A DNA stretch of 50,961 nt from Pedosphaera sp. Its GTDB lineage: Bacteria > Verrucomicrobiota > Verrucomicrobiia > Limisphaerales > SIBE01. The notes beneath the pieces are model-generated. The model saw only the letters and a list, made by a program, of their open reading frames with translations, was not told where the DNA came from and did no database searches. Both the position numbers and the translations under genes were made by a program. The DNA is taken from contig SIBE01000002.1 of assembly GCA_009695265.1 (NCBI GenBank), positions 1-50,961 of the forward strand. The letters run 5' to 3'. Position 1 is the stretch's first letter, and each line of letters starts with the position of its first letter. Below, piece after piece: positions 9,706 through 22,129 of this stretch.

Positions 9706-10359
9706 TTACTTCTTAGCTGCAGCCGCTTTCTTTGGGTTCTTCTTCGACTCGCGAATCACCACGTAGTCGCCCTTCGAGCCCGGAATCGCCCCTTTGATCA
9801 GCAAGACATTCTCCGTCTCGCGCACCTGGATCACTTCCAAATTCTGGGTTGTTCGCCGCACCTGACCCATGTGACCTGGCATGCGCATTCCGCGCATAAC
9901 GGTGCCGGGAAACAAGCGCTGACCAATGGCACCACCTCGGCGATGCCAGCCCTTCGCACCGTGCGTGAGGTCACCGCCGCGAAAACCATGCCTCTTCACG
10001 ACGCCCTCAAAACCGCGTCCCTTGGTGATGCCAATCGCATCGACAAAATCGCCCTGCGCAAAAATGTTCGCACCAACCAGATCGCCCGCCTTCACCTCGA
10101 TGGAGAAGTCGCGAAACTCGCGGATGCGCTTTACAGGTTGCGCGCCGGCTTTGCGAATGTGCCCGCTCAAGGCTTTCGTCAGCCGAGATTCCTTCTGGTC
10201 GTCAAAGCCAAGTTGAACAGCGTTGTAACCGTCGGTTTCCACAGTCTTGCGTTGAATGACGCGGTTGGGGCCCACATGCACCACCGTAACGGAGGTGGCA
10301 TTACCTTTCGCATCGTAAACGCAAGTCTGTCCAAGTTTTTTTCCAAGCAAGCCAATCAT
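9706..10359 (-). CDS. rplC: 50S ribosomal protein L3
   Basis: A 217-residue L3 starting MIGLLGKKLGQTCVYDAKG. The extension that approaches the peptidyl-transferase centre is present (KRHGFRGGDLTHGAKGWHRRGGAIG, with RLFPGTVMRGMRMPGHMG). The Gln methylated by PrmB in enterobacteria lies in this region. The C-terminus ends in a Lys/Ala tail (KKNPKKAAAAKK). L3 starts 50S assembly together with L24. The gene lies 5 bases after rpsJ and 12 bases before rplD, consistent with one operon. Confidence 0.97.
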   Translation of the reverse strand: MIGLLGKKLGQTCVYDAKGNATSVTVVHVGPNRVIQRKTVETDGYNAVQLGFDDQKESRLTKALSGHIRKAGAQPVKRIREFRDFSIEVKAGDLVGANIFAQGDFVDAIGITKGRGFEGVVKRHGFRGGDLTHGAKGWHRRGGAIGQRLFPGTVMRGMRMPGHMGQVRRTTQNLEVIQVRETENVLLIKGAIPGSKGDYVVIRESKKNPKKAAAAKK

Positions 10360-10364
10360 ACGCG

Positions 10365-10673
10365 TTAAATCTTGATGGTAATATCAACTCCAGCCGGCAG
10401 GTTCAGTTTTTTGAGTTCATCGACTGTCTTGGCGGTAGGATCGATGATATCCAAGAGGCGCTTGTGTGTGCGCTGTTCGAATGTTTCCTGCGATTTTTTG
10501 TCGGCGTGCGGTGATCGCTGCACGGTAAAACGCTCGATGCGGGTTGGAAGTGGAATTGGTCCGGCCACACGGGCACCGGTGCGTTTGACGGTTTCGACTA
10601 TGTCGTGCGCTGATTGGTCTATTACCCGATGGTCGTAGGCCTTCAGGCGGATGCGGATGCGTTGTCCAGCCAT
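10365..10673 (-). CDS. rpsJ: 30S ribosomal protein S10
   Basis: The ORF track gives 162 residues, but the family start is the ATG at 10673 ([20 protein letters not shown]), giving 102 residues, the normal S10 length. The upstream 60 codons overlap the end of fusA and are not S10. The motifs [20 protein letters not shown] and [19 protein letters not shown] are diagnostic. S10 is a 30S head protein and, as NusE, pairs with NusG in antitermination and transcription-translation coupling; nusG is in the same block. It lies 25 bases downstream of fusA with no tuf copy between, unlike the enterobacterial str operon. Confidence 0.97.
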   Translation of the reverse strand: MAGQRIRIRLKAYDHRVIDQSAHDIVETVKRTGARVAGPIPLPTRIERFTVQRSPHADKKSQETFEQRTHKRLLDIIDPTAKTVDELKKLNLPAGVDITIKI

Positions 10674-10698
10674 AAAAAGAACAAGGTTATAAGTTTGG

Positions 10699-12900
10699 TT
10701 AAGTGCGTGCCGCAGGCTTCTTGGAGGCGGCGTCCAAAATTGTGTTGGCGACTTGCTGCGGAACCTGCTCGAAGCTAAAAGGTTCCATCGAATACGAAGC
10801 TCGGCCTTTTGACAACGAGCGGATCGCAGTTGCGTAACCGAACATTTCGGCAAGTGGAACTTTTGCGTTCAAAATCGTCTGCCCTGCTTTTGCATCGATC
10901 CCGTTGATCACACCACGACGACGGTTGACATCGCCGAGGAGATCGCCTTGATATTCGTCAGGGGTGGTTACTTCAACCTTCATGATAGGTTCGAGAATGA
11001 TCGGGCCGGCTTTCTTGAACGCATCCTTAAGCGCGAAGATCCCAGCCATCTTGAAAGCGAGTTCATTCGAGTCAACTTCATGAAACGAACCGTCCGTCAC
11101 CTGCACCTTGATGTCAATCACCTGGAAGCCGGCGTAAACACCGCCACGGATTGCCTCCTCGATGCCGTCAATGACTGCCGGGATGTATTCCTTTGGAATT
11201 GCGCCGCCAACAATCTTGTTCTCGATCTCTATGCCCTTGCCTTTTTCATTGGGTTGAACCTCCACGCACGCGTGCCCGTATTGCCCGCGACCACCGGACT
11301 GCCGGATGAACTTGCCCTCGCCGTCAGCGGCTTTGGTGATGGTTTCGCGATAGGCAATTTGGGGCGCACCAGAGTTGGACTCGACCTTGAACTCGCGCTT
11401 CAGGCGGTCGCAAATGATTTCCAAATGCAATTCGCCCATGCCCGCGATGATGAGCTGCCCGGTTTCCTCATTGGTAAAACAGCGGAAGGTAGGATCCTCC
11501 TCAGCGAGTCTTTGCAAACCTTCGGACATCTTGTCGCGATCCTGCTTGGTCTTCGGTTCGACGGCCATGCTGATGACCGGTTCGGGGAACGTCGGCGGTT
11601 CGAGCATGATGTCGAAATCTTCATCGCAGAGAGTGTCACCAGTGGTGATGTTCCGCAGGCCGACGAGAGCTGCGATGTCGCCAGAGTAGGCCGTGTCCAC
11701 ATCCTTGCGTTCGCTGCCCTGAATGATCATCAGACGGCTGACACGCTCGCGCCGACGCGTGCGCGGATTGTAAATGGTATCACCCTTCTTGAGCTGGCCA
11801 GAATAGACCCGGAAGAACACCAATTTGCCAGCGAAGGTATCAGTCCACAGCTTGAATGCCAATGAGCAAAACTTCCCGCTGTCGTTCGATGCCACCGTGA
11901 TCTTGTTTTCCGTGCCGGGTTCAAGACCTTCGGCCTGAGGAATGTCAATTGGACTGGGAAGGTAATCAATGACCGAGTCCACCAAGACTTGGACAGCCTT
12001 CTTCTTGAACGCGGATCCGCAGAGGACCGGCACCAGCTCAATCCTGCAAGTGAGGCGGCGAATCGCAGCCTTCAAAGTAGGCGCGTCAATCTGCTTCTCA
12101 TCAAGGACCATTTCGGCGATCAGGTCGTCTTTGTTGGAAACGGCGTCAATCAACTCGGCAAGAGCGGTTTTCGCTTTATCTTTGTGAGTGTTGCGAATTT
12201 CCCGCACTTCGTAGTTCAAGCCTTCATTCACCACATCACCCGGACCCCAAACGATTTCCTTCTGATTAACGACGTCCACGACGCCCTCAAATTGGTCCTC
12301 CGCACCGATTGGAAGAAAAATCGGGAATGCGTAGGCCCTGAGTTTGTTTCTCAAATCCGCCAGCGCGTTATCGAAGTTTGCTCCGATACGATCCATCTTG
12401 TTGACGAAGGCGATGCGGGGGACTTTGTATTTGGTAGCTTGGCGCCATACCGTCTCTGACTGCGGTTGAACACCCGCGACGCCGCAGAATACGGCGACCG
12501 CGCCGTCGAGCACCCGCATGGATCGCTCAACCTCGGCGGTAAAATCAACGTGACCAGGTGTATCAATAATGTTGATTCGGTGAGGGATATTTAGAAACGC
12601 CTTGTGCAAGTCGGATTCGCCGTCTTTGACTGATTTTTGTGTCCAGTAACATGTGACAGCGGCGCTGGTAATGGTAATGCCACGTTCGCGCTCCTGATCC
12701 ATCCAGTCTGTCACGGTGTTGCCATCATCGACGTCGCCAATCTTGTGAATCAGGCCGGTGTAAAAAAGAATGCGCTCCGTCGTGGTCGTCTTCCCCGCGT
12801 CAATATGGGCAGCAATTCCTATGTTACGCGTACGTTCCATCGGATACTGCCTGTTCGGCGAGTTCAACGTTTTATTCTTGTCTTCCATTACAACAGCCAT
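10699..12900 (-). CDS. fusA: Elongation factor G
   Basis: A 733-residue translocase GTPase. G1 is [21 protein letters not shown]3 is [16 protein letters not shown] and G4 is [11 protein letters not shown]; domains II-V follow, including the domain IV segment [21 protein letters not shown] moves tRNA and mRNA after peptide transfer and helps recycle ribosomes. The conserved core begins at MERTRNIG, so about 20 extra residues ([20 protein letters not shown]) precede it; the ATG at 12888 (MEDKNK) is an equally possible start. The gene follows rpsG after 62 bases that hold a hairpin, which may tune EF-G output relative to S7. Confidence 0.97.
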   Translation of the reverse strand: MAVVMEDKNKTLNSPNRQYPMERTRNIGIAAHIDAGKTTTTERILFYTGLIHKIGDVDDGNTVTDWMDQERERGITITSAAVTCYWTQKSVKDGESDLHKAFLNIPHRINIIDTPGHVDFTAEVERSMRVLDGAVAVFCGVAGVQPQSETVWRQATKYKVPRIAFVNKMDRIGANFDNALADLRNKLRAYAFPIFLPIGAEDQFEGVVDVVNQKEIVWGPGDVVNEGLNYEVREIRNTHKDKAKTALAELIDAVSNKDDLIAEMVLDEKQIDAPTLKAAIRRLTCRIELVPVLCGSAFKKKAVQVLVDSVIDYLPSPIDIPQAEGLEPGTENKITVASNDSGKFCSLAFKLWTDTFAGKLVFFRVYSGQLKKGDTIYNPRTRRRERVSRLMIIQGSERKDVDTAYSGDIAALVGLRNITTGDTLCDEDFDIMLEPPTFPEPVISMAVEPKTKQDRDKMSEGLQRLAEEDPTFRCFTNEETGQLIIAGMGELHLEIICDRLKREFKVESNSGAPQIAYRETITKAADGEGKFIRQSGGRGQYGHACVEVQPNEKGKGIEIENKIVGGAIPKEYIPAVIDGIEEAIRGGVYAGFQVIDIKVQVTDGSFHEVDSNELAFKMAGIFALKDAFKKAGPIILEPIMKVEVTTPDEYQGDLLGDVNRRRGVINGIDAKAGQTILNAKVPLAEMFGYATAIRSLSKGRASYSMEPFSFEQVPQQVANTILDAASKKPAART

Positions 12901-12917
12901 CGATTTAGAGAATGAAA

Positions 12918-12949
12918 ATGCCCCGAATTGCTATCATCTCTCGGGGCAT
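12918..12949 (-). promoter_or_regulatory. Hairpin between rpsG and fusA
   Basis: A 9-bp perfect stem (ATGCCCCGA / TCGGGGCAT) with a 14-base loop lies between the rpsG stop and the fusA start. On the minus strand the second arm runs into TTTTCATTCTC, a weak U-tract, so it could be a leaky attenuator, an mRNA-processing site or a barrier that insulates fusA translation. Function is inference. Confidence 0.6.
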
Positions 12950-12962
12950 CGGAGATTTAATA

Positions 12963-13436
12963 TTACCAGCGGAAATGGGCGAATGCCTTGTTCGCTTGAG
13001 CCATCTTATGCACTTCGTCCCGTTTGCGGATCGCATTACCCTGACCTTGGTAGGCATCCATGATTTCCGCGGCAAGGGCCTCTTTCATAGGTACGCCTTT
13101 GCGTGAATCAGCAAAATCAACCACCCATCGAAGGGCAAGCGAAAGTCCACGGTCAGTGGAAGCTTCTACAGGAACTTGATAGGTTGCTCCTCCCACTCGA
13201 CGCGGTTTTACTTCAAGTCGAGGTTTCGCGTTATCCATAGCGCGCTGGAGAATTTCGATGGGATTTGAAGCAGGATTTTTCTCAGCGATGGTGTCAAAAG
13301 TTCCATAGACTATTCGCTGGGCAACACCACGTTGTCCTGACTTCATTACCGTGTTTACCAAGCGTGTAACCAGAACACTGTGAAACTTTGCATCTGCGAT
13401 GCTTTGTCTTTTACCGGCTTGACGACGTCTCGACAT
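12963..13436 (-). CDS. rpsG: 30S ribosomal protein S7
   Basis: A 157-residue S7 starting MSRRRQAGKRQSIADAKFHS. The family core is present (LVNTVMKSGQRGVAQRIVYG, with NAKPRLEVKPRRVGGATYQVPVE and RWVVDFADSRKG) and it ends in the usual MAQANKAFAHFRW. S7 nucleates assembly of the 30S head on the 3' domain of 16S rRNA and lies by the E-site tRNA. In E. coli it also represses the str operon by binding the rpsL-rpsG spacer. Here that spacer is only 16 bases, so the E. coli type of site is unlikely. Confidence 0.97.
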   Translation of the reverse strand: MSRRRQAGKRQSIADAKFHSVLVTRLVNTVMKSGQRGVAQRIVYGTFDTIAEKNPASNPIEILQRAMDNAKPRLEVKPRRVGGATYQVPVEASTDRGLSLALRWVVDFADSRKGVPMKEALAAEIMDAYQGQGNAIRKRDEVHKMAQANKAFAHFRW

Positions 13437-13452
13437 AGGAATAATTCAAAGC

Positions 13453-13848
13453 TTACTTCGCCGCAGCAGGCTTCGCAGCCTTGGGCCTCTTTACACCATA
13501 CTTGGACCGGCTTACCCGTCGCTTTTCGACGCCAGCGGCATCCAGAGTTCCGCGAACAATATGATAGCGGACACCTGGCAAATCCTTAACACGACCACCC
13601 CGGACAAGCACAATTGAATGTTCCTGCAAATTATGGCCCTCATCAGGAATGTACGCGATTATTTCATACCCATTAGTTAGCCGCACTTTTGCGACTTTTC
13701 GCATGGCCGAATTGGGTTTCTTCGGAGTTCGAGTCATGACCTGAAGACATACGCCACGTCGAAATGGTGCGTTCTCCAAGGCTGGGGACTTGGACTTGGA
13801 CTTGAGTTTGTTTCGTCCCTTACGGACTAGTTGATTAATTGTCGGCAT
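13453..13848 (-). CDS. rpsL: 30S ribosomal protein S12
   Basis: The ORF is open for 189 residues, but the real start is the ATG at 13848 ([20 protein letters not shown]), giving 131 residues. The upstream part overlaps the 3' end of rpoC in another frame. The decoding-centre loops [15 protein letters not shown] and [15 protein letters not shown] have the unmodified lysines typical of streptomycin-sensitive ribosomes, including the segment whose Asp is methylthiolated in many bacteria. A short Ala/Lys tail ([10 protein letters not shown]) is added at the end. A candidate promoter lies in the 130-base gap after rpoC. Confidence 0.97.
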   Translation of the reverse strand: MPTINQLVRKGRNKLKSKSKSPALENAPFRRGVCLQVMTRTPKKPNSAMRKVAKVRLTNGYEIIAYIPDEGHNLQEHSIVLVRGGRVKDLPGVRYHIVRGTLDAAGVEKRRVSRSKYGVKRPKAAKPAAAK

Positions 13849-13912
13849 CGTAGCGTGTCCAAATTGCCCCTGTTCTGGCTCCAAATTCCTACTCCGGAAA
13901 ATTGGAGCGCGA

Positions 13913-13940
13913 GTATTAACAAAGGGTCTATGTGTTGCAA
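13913..13940 (-). promoter_or_regulatory. Candidate sigma-70 promoter for rpsL
   Basis: On the minus strand TTGCAA and TAATAC are separated by 16 bases in the rpoC-rpsL gap, ending 64 bases before the rpsL ATG. This would allow the str/S10 part of the block to be transcribed separately from rpoBC. It rests only on similarity to the consensus. Confidence 0.4.
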
Positions 13941-13978
13941 CTGGTTTTTCTAATTTTATTGATACTGATTGTTTCAGG

Positions 13979-16900
13979 CTAACCGGCGATAGGTTCCGTA
14001 GCAAACGGTCCTGATTCATCAACCGGAAGTTCCTCCACCAGTGGTTTCAAATGTACTTTCCGATGGCGATCGTAGCCCGTTCCCGCAGGAATGATGTGAC
14101 CCATGATAACGTTCTCCTTGAAGCCCCGGAGCGTATCGGTCTTCCCCATCGTTGCGGCTTCGGTCAGAACTCGAGTCGTGTCCTGGAAGGAAGCGGCGCT
14201 CAGAAAACTTTCCGTTTCGATGGAAGCCTTGGTTATGCCAAGCAGCACGGGTTGCCCTTCCGCCGGCTTGCCACCCATTTTGACAACACGTTCATTTTCA
14301 TTCTCGAAAATAATTTTATCGATCTGTTCGGCCCACAGGAATGTGGTGTCGCCAGGCTCTGTGATCCGCACCTTGCGAAGCATCTGCCTTACAATGATCT
14401 CGATGTGCTTGTCATTGATCGTGACGCCCTGCAGGCGATAAACTTCCTGGACTTCATTGACGAGGTGCTCTTGCAACTCTTGAGGCCCGCAAACATCCAG
14501 AATTTCGTGAGGAACAACAGGCCCTTCGGTCAACTGCTGTCCCTTTTTGACGAAATCGCCCTTGAAGACAATGACATGCCTCCCGATCGGAATCAGATGC
14601 TCCTCCTCCAACTGTGTGTTGGAGTCCTTGATCAGAATCGTGCGCTTGCCACGGACGCTGGGACCGAAGTCCACGATGCCATCGATCCTTGAAATCGCAG
14701 CCGCATCTTTTGGCCGGCGAGCTTCAAAGAGCTCGGCCACTCGAGGAAGACCACCGGTGATGTCCTTGGTCTTTGATGTCTTGCGCGGGGTCTTCGCCAT
14801 CAGGGTGCCAGCAACAATCTTGTCGCCTTCATTGACGACGATATGTGCGCCTGATGGAATAGGGTAATTTGCGGCCGGGTCACCCTTGTCATCGAGGATG
14901 ATGATTTGAGGGTGCAAGTCTTCCTTATGCTCGATGATCACCATTGCTTCCTGCCCTGTCGTCTCATCAACCTCCTGTTTCATCGTCACGCCCTCGATGA
15001 TGTCATGGAAGCGAATCTTGCCGGCTTTCTCGGAGAGAATCGGAACGTTGTACGGATCCCACTGAACGTAGGTCTCACCCTTCTTCACATGGCCGCCGTT
15101 AGCGATCGAAATGACGGAGCCGATGACGATATTATGGTTTTCCAATTCACGACCGTCGTCTGAAGCCAGAATCGAGATCGTGCCATTCTTGTTCAGCACA
15201 ATGTTGCTGCCATCCTCGAGAGGCACTAGACGGAGATCATTATATTGAAGCACGCCATCAAACTTTGATTTGATTTGTGGCTGTTTGAAAACCTGCGATG
15301 CTGTACCACCGATGTGAAACGTCCGCATTGTGAGCTGGGTACCGGGTTCACCGATGGATTGTGCGGCAATAATGCCAACCGCCTCTCCCAGTTTGACCAA
15401 GGCACCCGTGGCAAGGTTACGTCCGTAGCACCTAACGCAAATGCCGTGCTTGCTTTCGCACGTCAGCACCGAACGAATTTTAACCTTCTCGATTCCCGCC
15501 GAGTCGATTGATTTGGCTTTGATCTCGTCGATTTCTTCGTTGGCTTTGACAAATTTCTTCTTTGGATCCGCAGGATCGGCAACATCATCACAACTAACTC
15601 GACCCACAAGGCGCTCGCTCAATTTGACGACTTCATCTTCGCCTTCAGAGATTGCTTCGACCCAAATTCCGTTGCTCGTGCCGCAATCGTCCATCCGAGT
15701 GATCACGTCCTGGGCAACGTCCACCAGTTTTCGCGTCATGTAGCCGGAATCAGCTGTCTTGAGGGCTGTGTCGGCGAGACCTTTGCGAGCACCGTGTGTT
15801 GAAATGAAGTATTCCAACACTGTCAATCCTTCACGGAAGTTGGACAAGATGGGTTTCTCGATAATGTCCCCGCTGGGTTTTGCCATCAAGCCACGCACGC
15901 CTGCCAATTGCCGCACCTGCTGGCGATTTCCACGAGCTCCGGAATCAACCATCAGCCACACTGGGTTATACTCTCGCTTTCCTTGATTGTGATCGAGAGT
16001 TCGGAGCATGACGTTTGCGATCTGGTCCGTACAGTGCGTCCAAATGTCCACGATCTTGTTGTAGCGTTCGCCTGGAGTAATGACGCCTTTGCGGTACTGC
16101 TTCTCCACATCCGAAATCTGCTTCTGGGCATTTTCGATTTCCTGCGTCTTCTCCTTCGGAATGATCATGTCATCAATGCCGATGGAAACTCCTGCTCGAG
16201 TCGCCTCCCGGAAGCCCAGTTCCTTCAACTTATCGAGCATCTGGACGGTCTTATCGTGCCCGCAGTGTTTGTAGCAATTCCAGATCAGGTCTCCAATCTG
16301 GCCTTTTCGAATCACTTTATTTGGAAAACCTAATTCTAGCGGCCAGATCTCGCTGAAAATCACCCGACCGACAGTGGTTTCGATCGTTTTCTTGGTGCTA
16401 TCCCCATAGACGGTTTTAACGCCGAAGTCAGGATTGGCAATAACCACTCGGTCGTGAATTTTTATTGCGCCATCATCGAGAGCAAAGATGACTTCACTTT
16501 TCGATCCGAATAGCATCGCTCTCGCTTGTTTGACGTCTTTGACAACGCGCGGATCCGCAGTCAGGTAATAGCACCCAAGAGTGATATCCTGCGTCGGCGT
16601 CATGATCGGTTTGCCGCTCGATGGCGAGAAAATGTTATTTGGCGCCATCATCAACAGTCGCGTTTCCATCTGTGCTTCGACCGAGAGCGGGACATGCACA
16701 GCCATTTGGTCGCCGTCGAAATCCGCGTTGTAAGCCGTACAAACCAGCGGATGAATGCGGATTGCTTCACCTTCAATTAGCACCGGCTCGAAGGCTTGGA
16801 TCGAGAGACGATGAAGTGTTGGCGCACGGTTCAGCATAACCGGATGGCCTTTGGTTACTTCTTCGAGAATATCCCATACTTCGGGCGACTGGCGTTCGAT

Positions 16901-18112
16901 CATCTTCTTGGCACTGCGCACAGTGTGAACATAGCCAAGCTCCTTCAATCGACGAATGATGAAGGGCTCAAAGAGAACCAATGCCATCTTTTTGGGCAGC
17001 CCGCATTGGTGCAGCTTCAACTCGGGGCCGATGACAATCACTGAGCGGCCGGAATAATCCACACGCTTGCCCAACAGATTCTGTCGGAATCGTCCGCTCT
17101 TGCCTTTCAGCATGTCTGAAAGTGATTTCAGAGGGCGATTTCCAGCACCAGTGACAGCGCGACCATGTCGTCCATTGTCAAACAGCGCATCAACGGCTTC
17201 CTGAAGCATCCGTTTCTCGTTGCGGATGATGACCTCAGGCGTCTTGAGTTGAAGCAAGTTTTTAAGCCGGTTATTCCGGTTGATTACACGCCTATAAAGG
17301 TCATTGAGATCAGAGGTGGCGAAGCGCCCGCCTTCGAGCGGCACTAACGGACGAAGATCAGGAGGAATTACCGGCAGCACTGTGAGAATCATCCATTCAG
17401 GACGGCTTTTGGATGACATGAAACCTTGAAACAGTTTGATTCGCTTTGCGATTTTTTTGCGAATTTGTTTGCTCTTGGTTTCAAGCATTGCCTGTTGCAA
17501 GGCTTCTACTTCTTTCGGAAGCTCAGTTCGCGAGAGGGCTTCGCGAACACCTTCAGCTCCCATTTTGGCAACGAACGCTTCCGCTCCGTAAGTTTCACGT
17601 GCCTCACGATACTCCACTTCGCTCAAGAGTTGGTGAGAAAGAAGAGGTGTGGACCCGGGGTCGATGACGATATAATCCTCGTAATAGATTACGCGCTCGA
17701 GGTTTCGTGCGGTCATGTCGAGCATGAGGCCGACACGTGATGGCATGCATTTGAAAAACCAGATGTGCGACACTGGCACCGCCAGTTCAATGTGTCCCAT
17801 GCGCTCGCGACGAACGCGAGAGAGAGTCACTTCGACACCGCATCGATCGCAGACAACGCCGCGATGCTTGATGCGCTTGTATTTTCCACATGAGCACTCC
17901 CAATCTTTGACAGGACCGAAAATGCGCTCACAGAACAAGCCCCCCTTCTCGGGCTTGAACGTGCGGTAATTGATGGTCTCAGGGTTCTTGACCTCGCCCT
18001 TTGACCACGATCGGATCGACTCCGGAGAGGCGACCGAGATCGCGACGTAATCCACCAGATTGACCTTGTCGAGGCCGAGCAACTCACGGGCGGCTTCTTT
18101 TGTATTCAACAT
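13979..18112 (-). CDS. rpoC: RNA polymerase beta' subunit
   Basis: The ORF opens with a TTG at 18151. The ATG at 18112 ([20 protein letters not shown]) is preferred because the purine-rich AAAGAAAGAG precedes it; this gives 1377 residues. The first zinc site ([20 protein letters not shown]), the rudder/lid region, the catalytic Mg motif [14 protein letters not shown] and the second zinc cluster ([13 protein letters not shown] with an upstream Cys) are intact. The trigger loop and bridge-helix region ([45 protein letters not shown]) is present. Together with RpoB, alpha and omega it forms core RNA polymerase. The gene lies 39 bases after rpoB, in the standard order. Confidence 0.98.
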   Translation of the reverse strand: MLNTKEAARELLGLDKVNLVDYVAISVASPESIRSWSKGEVKNPETINYRTFKPEKGGLFCERIFGPVKDWECSCGKYKRIKHRGVVCDRCGVEVTLSRVRRERMGHIELAVPVSHIWFFKCMPSRVGLMLDMTARNLERVIYYEDYIVIDPGSTPLLSHQLLSEVEYREARETYGAEAFVAKMGAEGVREALSRTELPKEVEALQQAMLETKSKQIRKKIAKRIKLFQGFMSSKSRPEWMILTVLPVIPPDLRPLVPLEGGRFATSDLNDLYRRVINRNNRLKNLLQLKTPEVIIRNEKRMLQEAVDALFDNGRHGRAVTGAGNRPLKSLSDMLKGKSGRFRQNLLGKRVDYSGRSVIVIGPELKLHQCGLPKKMALVLFEPFIIRRLKELGYVHTVRSAKKMIERQSPEVWDILEEVTKGHPVMLNRAPTLHRLSIQAFEPVLIEGEAIRIHPLVCTAYNADFDGDQMAVHVPLSVEAQMETRLLMMAPNNIFSPSSGKPIMTPTQDITLGCYYLTADPRVVKDVKQARAMLFGSKSEVIFALDDGAIKIHDRVVIANPDFGVKTVYGDSTKKTIETTVGRVIFSEIWPLELGFPNKVIRKGQIGDLIWNCYKHCGHDKTVQMLDKLKELGFREATRAGVSIGIDDMIIPKEKTQEIENAQKQISDVEKQYRKGVITPGERYNKIVDIWTHCTDQIANVMLRTLDHNQGKREYNPVWLMVDSGARGNRQQVRQLAGVRGLMAKPSGDIIEKPILSNFREGLTVLEYFISTHGARKGLADTALKTADSGYMTRKLVDVAQDVITRMDDCGTSNGIWVEAISEGEDEVVKLSERLVGRVSCDDVADPADPKKKFVKANEEIDEIKAKSIDSAGIEKVKIRSVLTCESKHGICVRCYGRNLATGALVKLGEAVGIIAAQSIGEPGTQLTMRTFHIGGTASQVFKQPQIKSKFDGVLQYNDLRLVPLEDGSNIVLNKNGTISILASDDGRELENHNIVIGSVISIANGGHVKKGETYVQWDPYNVPILSEKAGKIRFHDIIEGVTMKQEVDETTGQEAMVIIEHKEDLHPQIIILDDKGDPAANYPIPSGAHIVVNEGDKIVAGTLMAKTPRKTSKTKDITGGLPRVAELFEARRPKDAAAISRIDGIVDFGPSVRGKRTILIKDSNTQLEEEHLIPIGRHVIVFKGDFVKKGQQLTEGPVVPHEILDVCGPQELQEHLVNEVQEVYRLQGVTINDKHIEIIVRQMLRKVRITEPGDTTFLWAEQIDKIIFENENERVVKMGGKPAEGQPVLLGITKASIETESFLSAASFQDTTRVLTEAATMGKTDTLRGFKENVIMGHIIPAGTGYDRHRKVHLKPLVEELPVDESGPFATEPIAG

Positions 18113-18151
18113 ATTCAGACTCTTTCTTTGAACAAAGGACACCGTTCCCAA

Positions 18152-21100
18152 TTAAGAACCAAGAGCCGACAGAGCGGCCTGCTGGGCAGCCGGTTGGTCG
18201 ATCGGGTTTGAGTAGCCAACCTTCACGTCCAGACCCAGGGATTGCATTTCCTTCACCAGCACGTTGAATGATTCGGGCACTCCGGCTTCAAGAGCATTGT
18301 CGCCCTTTACAATACTTTCATATATTCGTGTACGCCCTTGCACATCGTCCGATTTGACCGTCAGCAACTCTTGTAAAGTGTAGGCGGCTCCGTAGGCTTC
18401 CATTGCCCATACTTCCATTTCGCCGAAACGCTGACCGCCGTACTGCGCCTTGCCGCCTAGCGGCTGCTGAGTGACGAGTGAGTAAGGGCCCACCGCGCGG
18501 GCGTGGATCTTGTCCGCAACCAAGTGACCCAGCTTCATCATGTAGATGTAGCCCACCACGATTTCCTGATCGAACGCCTCGCCTGAGCGCCCATCATAAA
18601 GATGCACTTTCGCGTGTTCTGGAAGTTTGGCTTCCTTGAGATAACCACGGATCTCCTTTTCCTTAATGCCGTCGAACACTGGCGTGGCAAACCGAAGCCC
18701 GAGGAATTTCGCCGCCCATCCAAGGTGTGTCTCCAGCACTTGGCCGACATTCATGCGCGAGGGCACGCCTAGCGGATTCAATACGATGTCAACAGGGGTG
18801 CCATCCGCGAGGAATGGCATGTCCTCCTCTGGAACAATCTTCGCCACCACACCCTTGTTTCCGTGGCGACCGGCCATTTTGTCACCAACAGAAAGTTTCC
18901 GCTTCGATGCGATATAAACCTTTACCGATTTGATGATTCCTGGATCAACATCATCACCCGCTTCGACGCGCTCCATTTCTTCATCATGCTGCATCTGCAG
19001 TTCATCGAACCGTTTTTTGAAACTGCCGATGATTTCATTGATCTTGTTGCGAATCGGTGAAGGATCAATTTCGATGCGGTCGTAAACTTGCGCCAATTTG
19101 CGTAGAAGCGTCTTGGTGATCTTGCGATTTGCCGGGATGATGATCTCCCCAGTCTCGCTGTTCACGACATCCAGCGGAATCTTTTCTCCAAGCAGGATGT
19201 TCGAGAGTGCTTCAGTCAGTTGTTCGCGAAGCTCTTCGAACTTTGTTTTGTACTCCTCTTCCACCTGCTTGGCGTGCTTCTTCGCTTCGCCCGCGCTCAC
19301 TCGAGCAACACGGTCCGCTTCTTTCTTGGAGGACACTTTAACATCCATCACGATGCCGTACGTCCCAGACGGAACTTTCAGCGAGGTGTCCTTAACATCA
19401 GCGGCTTTCTCACCAAAGATCGCTCGGAGCAACCGTTCTTCTGGAGCAAGTTCCGTCTCTGACTTCGGCGTGATTTTCCCTACAAGGATGTCCCCGGGCT
19501 TCACTTCGGCACCGATTCGAATGACTCCGTCGGAACCAAGGTTTTTCAGCGCTTCCTCACCCAAGTTTGGAATGTCGCGAGTGATTTCCTCAGGCCCGAG
19601 CTTGGTGTCACGAGCACCAACCTCAAATTCATCGATATGAATCGAAGTGAAAACATCGTCCTTGACGATGCGTTCTGAAATCAGGATCGCGTCCTCAAAG
19701 TTATATCCGTTCCACGGCATGAACGCACAAAGGACATTGCGGCCCAGTGCAAGTTCGCCACCTTGAGTGCAGGGTCCGTCAGCGATGATCTGACCCTTCT
19801 TAACATGGTCACCTTTTTCAACCAGGATTTTCTGGTTGATGCACGTAGCCGCGTTCGAACGCATGAATTTACGAACTTGATAGACGTAAGTTCCCTCGGA
19901 TGGATCATGCTTGATCCTCTTTTTACCTTCGGGGAGTTTGCCATCCGAAGTCACGATGATCTGATTGCCGACCACGGAGGCGACCTTGCCGCTATCCTCC
20001 GAAACAATCACCGCCCGTGAATCTCGTGCGACACGTTCTTCCAATCCCGTGGCGACGAGAGGGGCTTCGGTGACGAGCAACGGCACTGCCTGGCGTTGCA
20101 TGTTTGATCCCATCAACGCGCGGTTGGCATCGTCGTGCTCAAGGAACGGAATCAACCCTGCAGCGACAGAAACCAACTGCTTGGGCGACACATCCATGTA
20201 ATCAACTCGCGCAGGCTCCACATCGATGAAGTCCCCTTTGCAACGGCATAGAACACGATCAGTCACGAAGTGCCCCTTGTCATCGATGGCTGCGTTCGCC
20301 TGCGCTACGATGAAAGTCTCTTCGCGATCCGCAGTCAGGTAATCCAGATGATTGGTCACCCGGCCTTTTTCGACCTTGCGATAGGGAGTTTCGATAAACC
20401 CGAAGTCATTCACGCGAGCAAATGTTGCTAACGACGCTATGAGTCCAATGTTTGGGCCTTCAGGAGTTTCAATCGGGCAGATACGGCCATAGTGAGACGG
20501 ATGGACGTCGCGAACTTCAAATCCAGCACGATCACGTGACAAGCCTCCAGGCCCGAGTGCCGAAAGCCGGCGCTTGTGAGTTAGTTCAGCCAGCGGATTG
20601 ATTTGATCCATAAACTGACTCAACTGCGATCGTCCGAAGAAATCTCTCACGACTGCCGACAGCGCCTTGGGATTGATGAGTTTTTGCGGCGTCATCGTAT
20701 CCACGCCCTGATCAAAAAGAGTCATGCGCTCTTTAACCAGTCGTTCGGTGCGCGCCAGACCCACACGGCACTGATTGGCCAAAAGTTCGCCCACCGTACG
20801 GATGCGGCGGCTACCCAAATGATCAATATCGTCCAACGTTCCCTCGCCCTTCTTAAGTCGGAGTAAATATTTTGTCGCCGCCACCAAGTCTTCTTTGGTC
20901 AGGATTCGAGTATCTTCATTCCCTTTAAGACCAAGCTTCTGCATGATCTTGTAACGACCTACGCGACCAAGATCATATCGTTTTGGATCGAAGAATAACC
21001 GCTTGATCAACGCACGGGCATTGGCTGCAGTCGGTGGATCTCCGGGACGCAACCGGCGATAAATGTCCTTGAGGGCTTCCTCCTCATTTTTGGTTGGATC

Positions 21101-21976
21101 CTTCTTTATACACTTGATGATGATCCCATCATCGACCGTCGTATCAACTACTCGGATCTTTGCCATCCCCAATTCAGAAATCTGCTTGATCACAGCTTTG
21201 GATAACGGCTCAAATGCGCGAGCCACTACCAAGTTCTTGTCGGGATCAACGACATCTTCGATGAGAACCTTGTTCTGGATGTCTTCAATGGCTTCCGCCG
21301 CCTTGATCGTCAGTTCCTCGACTTCGTAAAAAAGCTTCAATACATCGGCATCAGAACCATACCCAAGCGCCCTCAAAAATGTAGTTGTTAGGAATTTCCG
21401 ACGGCGCTTCTTCCGATCGAGATAAACGTACAGGAGATCGCTGGTGTCAAATTGGGCTTCGTACCACGATCCGCGATCGGGAATGATGCGGAAGGAGTGA
21501 AGGGTCTTTCCATTCGGATGTTGGGTGGCCTCGAACGCCAGTCCTGGCGAACGGTGAAGCTGGCTGACGATGACACGTTCAGCTCCATTGATAACGAAGG
21601 TCCCTTGAGGTGTCATGAGGGGGAGTTCGCCCATGAACACTTTTTCTTCCTTGGTCCCTTTTTCCTCTTTCAATAAAAAAGTCACATGCAGCGGAGCGCC
21701 GAAAGTGATTCCTTCTCGGAGACATTCAAGCCAATCGAGTTTTGGATCGCCAATTTCATAGCTGTGGTAATCCAGCACACACTTCCCATCGTAGCTCTCG
21801 ATCGGGAAAACTTCAGTGAAGACTGCCTGCAAGCCCTTGTTCTTGCGCTTGGTTGACGCCACCTCTGCCTGGAGAAACTCGTGATACGAGTCCACCTGAA
21901 TTTCAATCAGGTTCGGAGGAGCGATGACTTCCTTGATCTTTCCAAAGTTAATTCGTTCGGGCGCTCGCGTTGGCAT
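18152..21976 (-). CDS. rpoB: RNA polymerase beta subunit
   Basis: A 1274-residue beta subunit. The rifampicin-pocket region ([20 protein letters not shown], then [19 protein letters not shown]) keeps the residues usual in sensitive enzymes at the main resistance positions. The segments [26 protein letters not shown] and the C-terminal [20 protein letters not shown] (clamp contact with beta') are clear. The C-terminus carries a short Ala/Gln tail ([13 protein letters not shown]). The start [20 protein letters not shown] fits the family. It is preceded by a 199-base gap after rplL that contains a strong hairpin, as in other bacteria where beta synthesis is set below L7/L12 synthesis. Confidence 0.98.
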   Translation of the reverse strand: MPTRAPERINFGKIKEVIAPPNLIEIQVDSYHEFLQAEVASTKRKNKGLQAVFTEVFPIESYDGKCVLDYHSYEIGDPKLDWLECLREGITFGAPLHVTFLLKEEKGTKEEKVFMGELPLMTPQGTFVINGAERVIVSQLHRSPGLAFEATQHPNGKTLHSFRIIPDRGSWYEAQFDTSDLLYVYLDRKKRRRKFLTTTFLRALGYGSDADVLKLFYEVEELTIKAAEAIEDIQNKVLIEDVVDPDKNLVVARAFEPLSKAVIKQISELGMAKIRVVDTTVDDGIIIKCIKKDPTKNEEEALKDIYRRLRPGDPPTAANARALIKRLFFDPKRYDLGRVGRYKIMQKLGLKGNEDTRILTKEDLVAATKYLLRLKKGEGTLDDIDHLGSRRIRTVGELLANQCRVGLARTERLVKERMTLFDQGVDTMTPQKLINPKALSAVVRDFFGRSQLSQFMDQINPLAELTHKRRLSALGPGGLSRDRAGFEVRDVHPSHYGRICPIETPEGPNIGLIASLATFARVNDFGFIETPYRKVEKGRVTNHLDYLTADREETFIVAQANAAIDDKGHFVTDRVLCRCKGDFIDVEPARVDYMDVSPKQLVSVAAGLIPFLEHDDANRALMGSNMQRQAVPLLVTEAPLVATGLEERVARDSRAVIVSEDSGKVASVVGNQIIVTSDGKLPEGKKRIKHDPSEGTYVYQVRKFMRSNAATCINQKILVEKGDHVKKGQIIADGPCTQGGELALGRNVLCAFMPWNGYNFEDAILISERIVKDDVFTSIHIDEFEVGARDTKLGPEEITRDIPNLGEEALKNLGSDGVIRIGAEVKPGDILVGKITPKSETELAPEERLLRAIFGEKAADVKDTSLKVPSGTYGIVMDVKVSSKKEADRVARVSAGEAKKHAKQVEEEYKTKFEELREQLTEALSNILLGEKIPLDVVNSETGEIIIPANRKITKTLLRKLAQVYDRIEIDPSPIRNKINEIIGSFKKRFDELQMQHDEEMERVEAGDDVDPGIIKSVKVYIASKRKLSVGDKMAGRHGNKGVVAKIVPEEDMPFLADGTPVDIVLNPLGVPSRMNVGQVLETHLGWAAKFLGLRFATPVFDGIKEKEIRGYLKEAKLPEHAKVHLYDGRSGEAFDQEIVVGYIYMMKLGHLVADKIHARAVGPYSLVTQQPLGGKAQYGGQRFGEMEVWAMEAYGAAYTLQELLTVKSDDVQGRTRIYESIVKGDNALEAGVPESFNVLVKEMQSLGLDVKVGYSNPIDQPAAQQAALSALGS

Positions 21977-22129
21977 TTTTACCTCTGCTGAATGTTTCTG
22001 ACTTCGAAGTCAGTCTGTTCTTTACCATAATGACACGACACCGGTCTCTCTGCCTTCCGCAGAGACTTACCGGTAAATTTTGATTTTCAAACGAAAACAG
22101 CCCACGCGTGTCTATATCCAGGCGTTTCC

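Noticed and set aside
9496-10368. 290-residue plus-strand ORF over rplD/rplC
   Set aside because: Antisense shadow of two certain ribosomal genes; no family resemblance.
10365-10853. 162-residue version of S10
   Set aside because: The extra 60 codons overlap fusA; the family start is the ATG at 10673.
10948-11865. 305-residue plus-strand ORF
   Set aside because: Antisense to the EF-G coding sequence, which is unbroken and conserved on the other strand.
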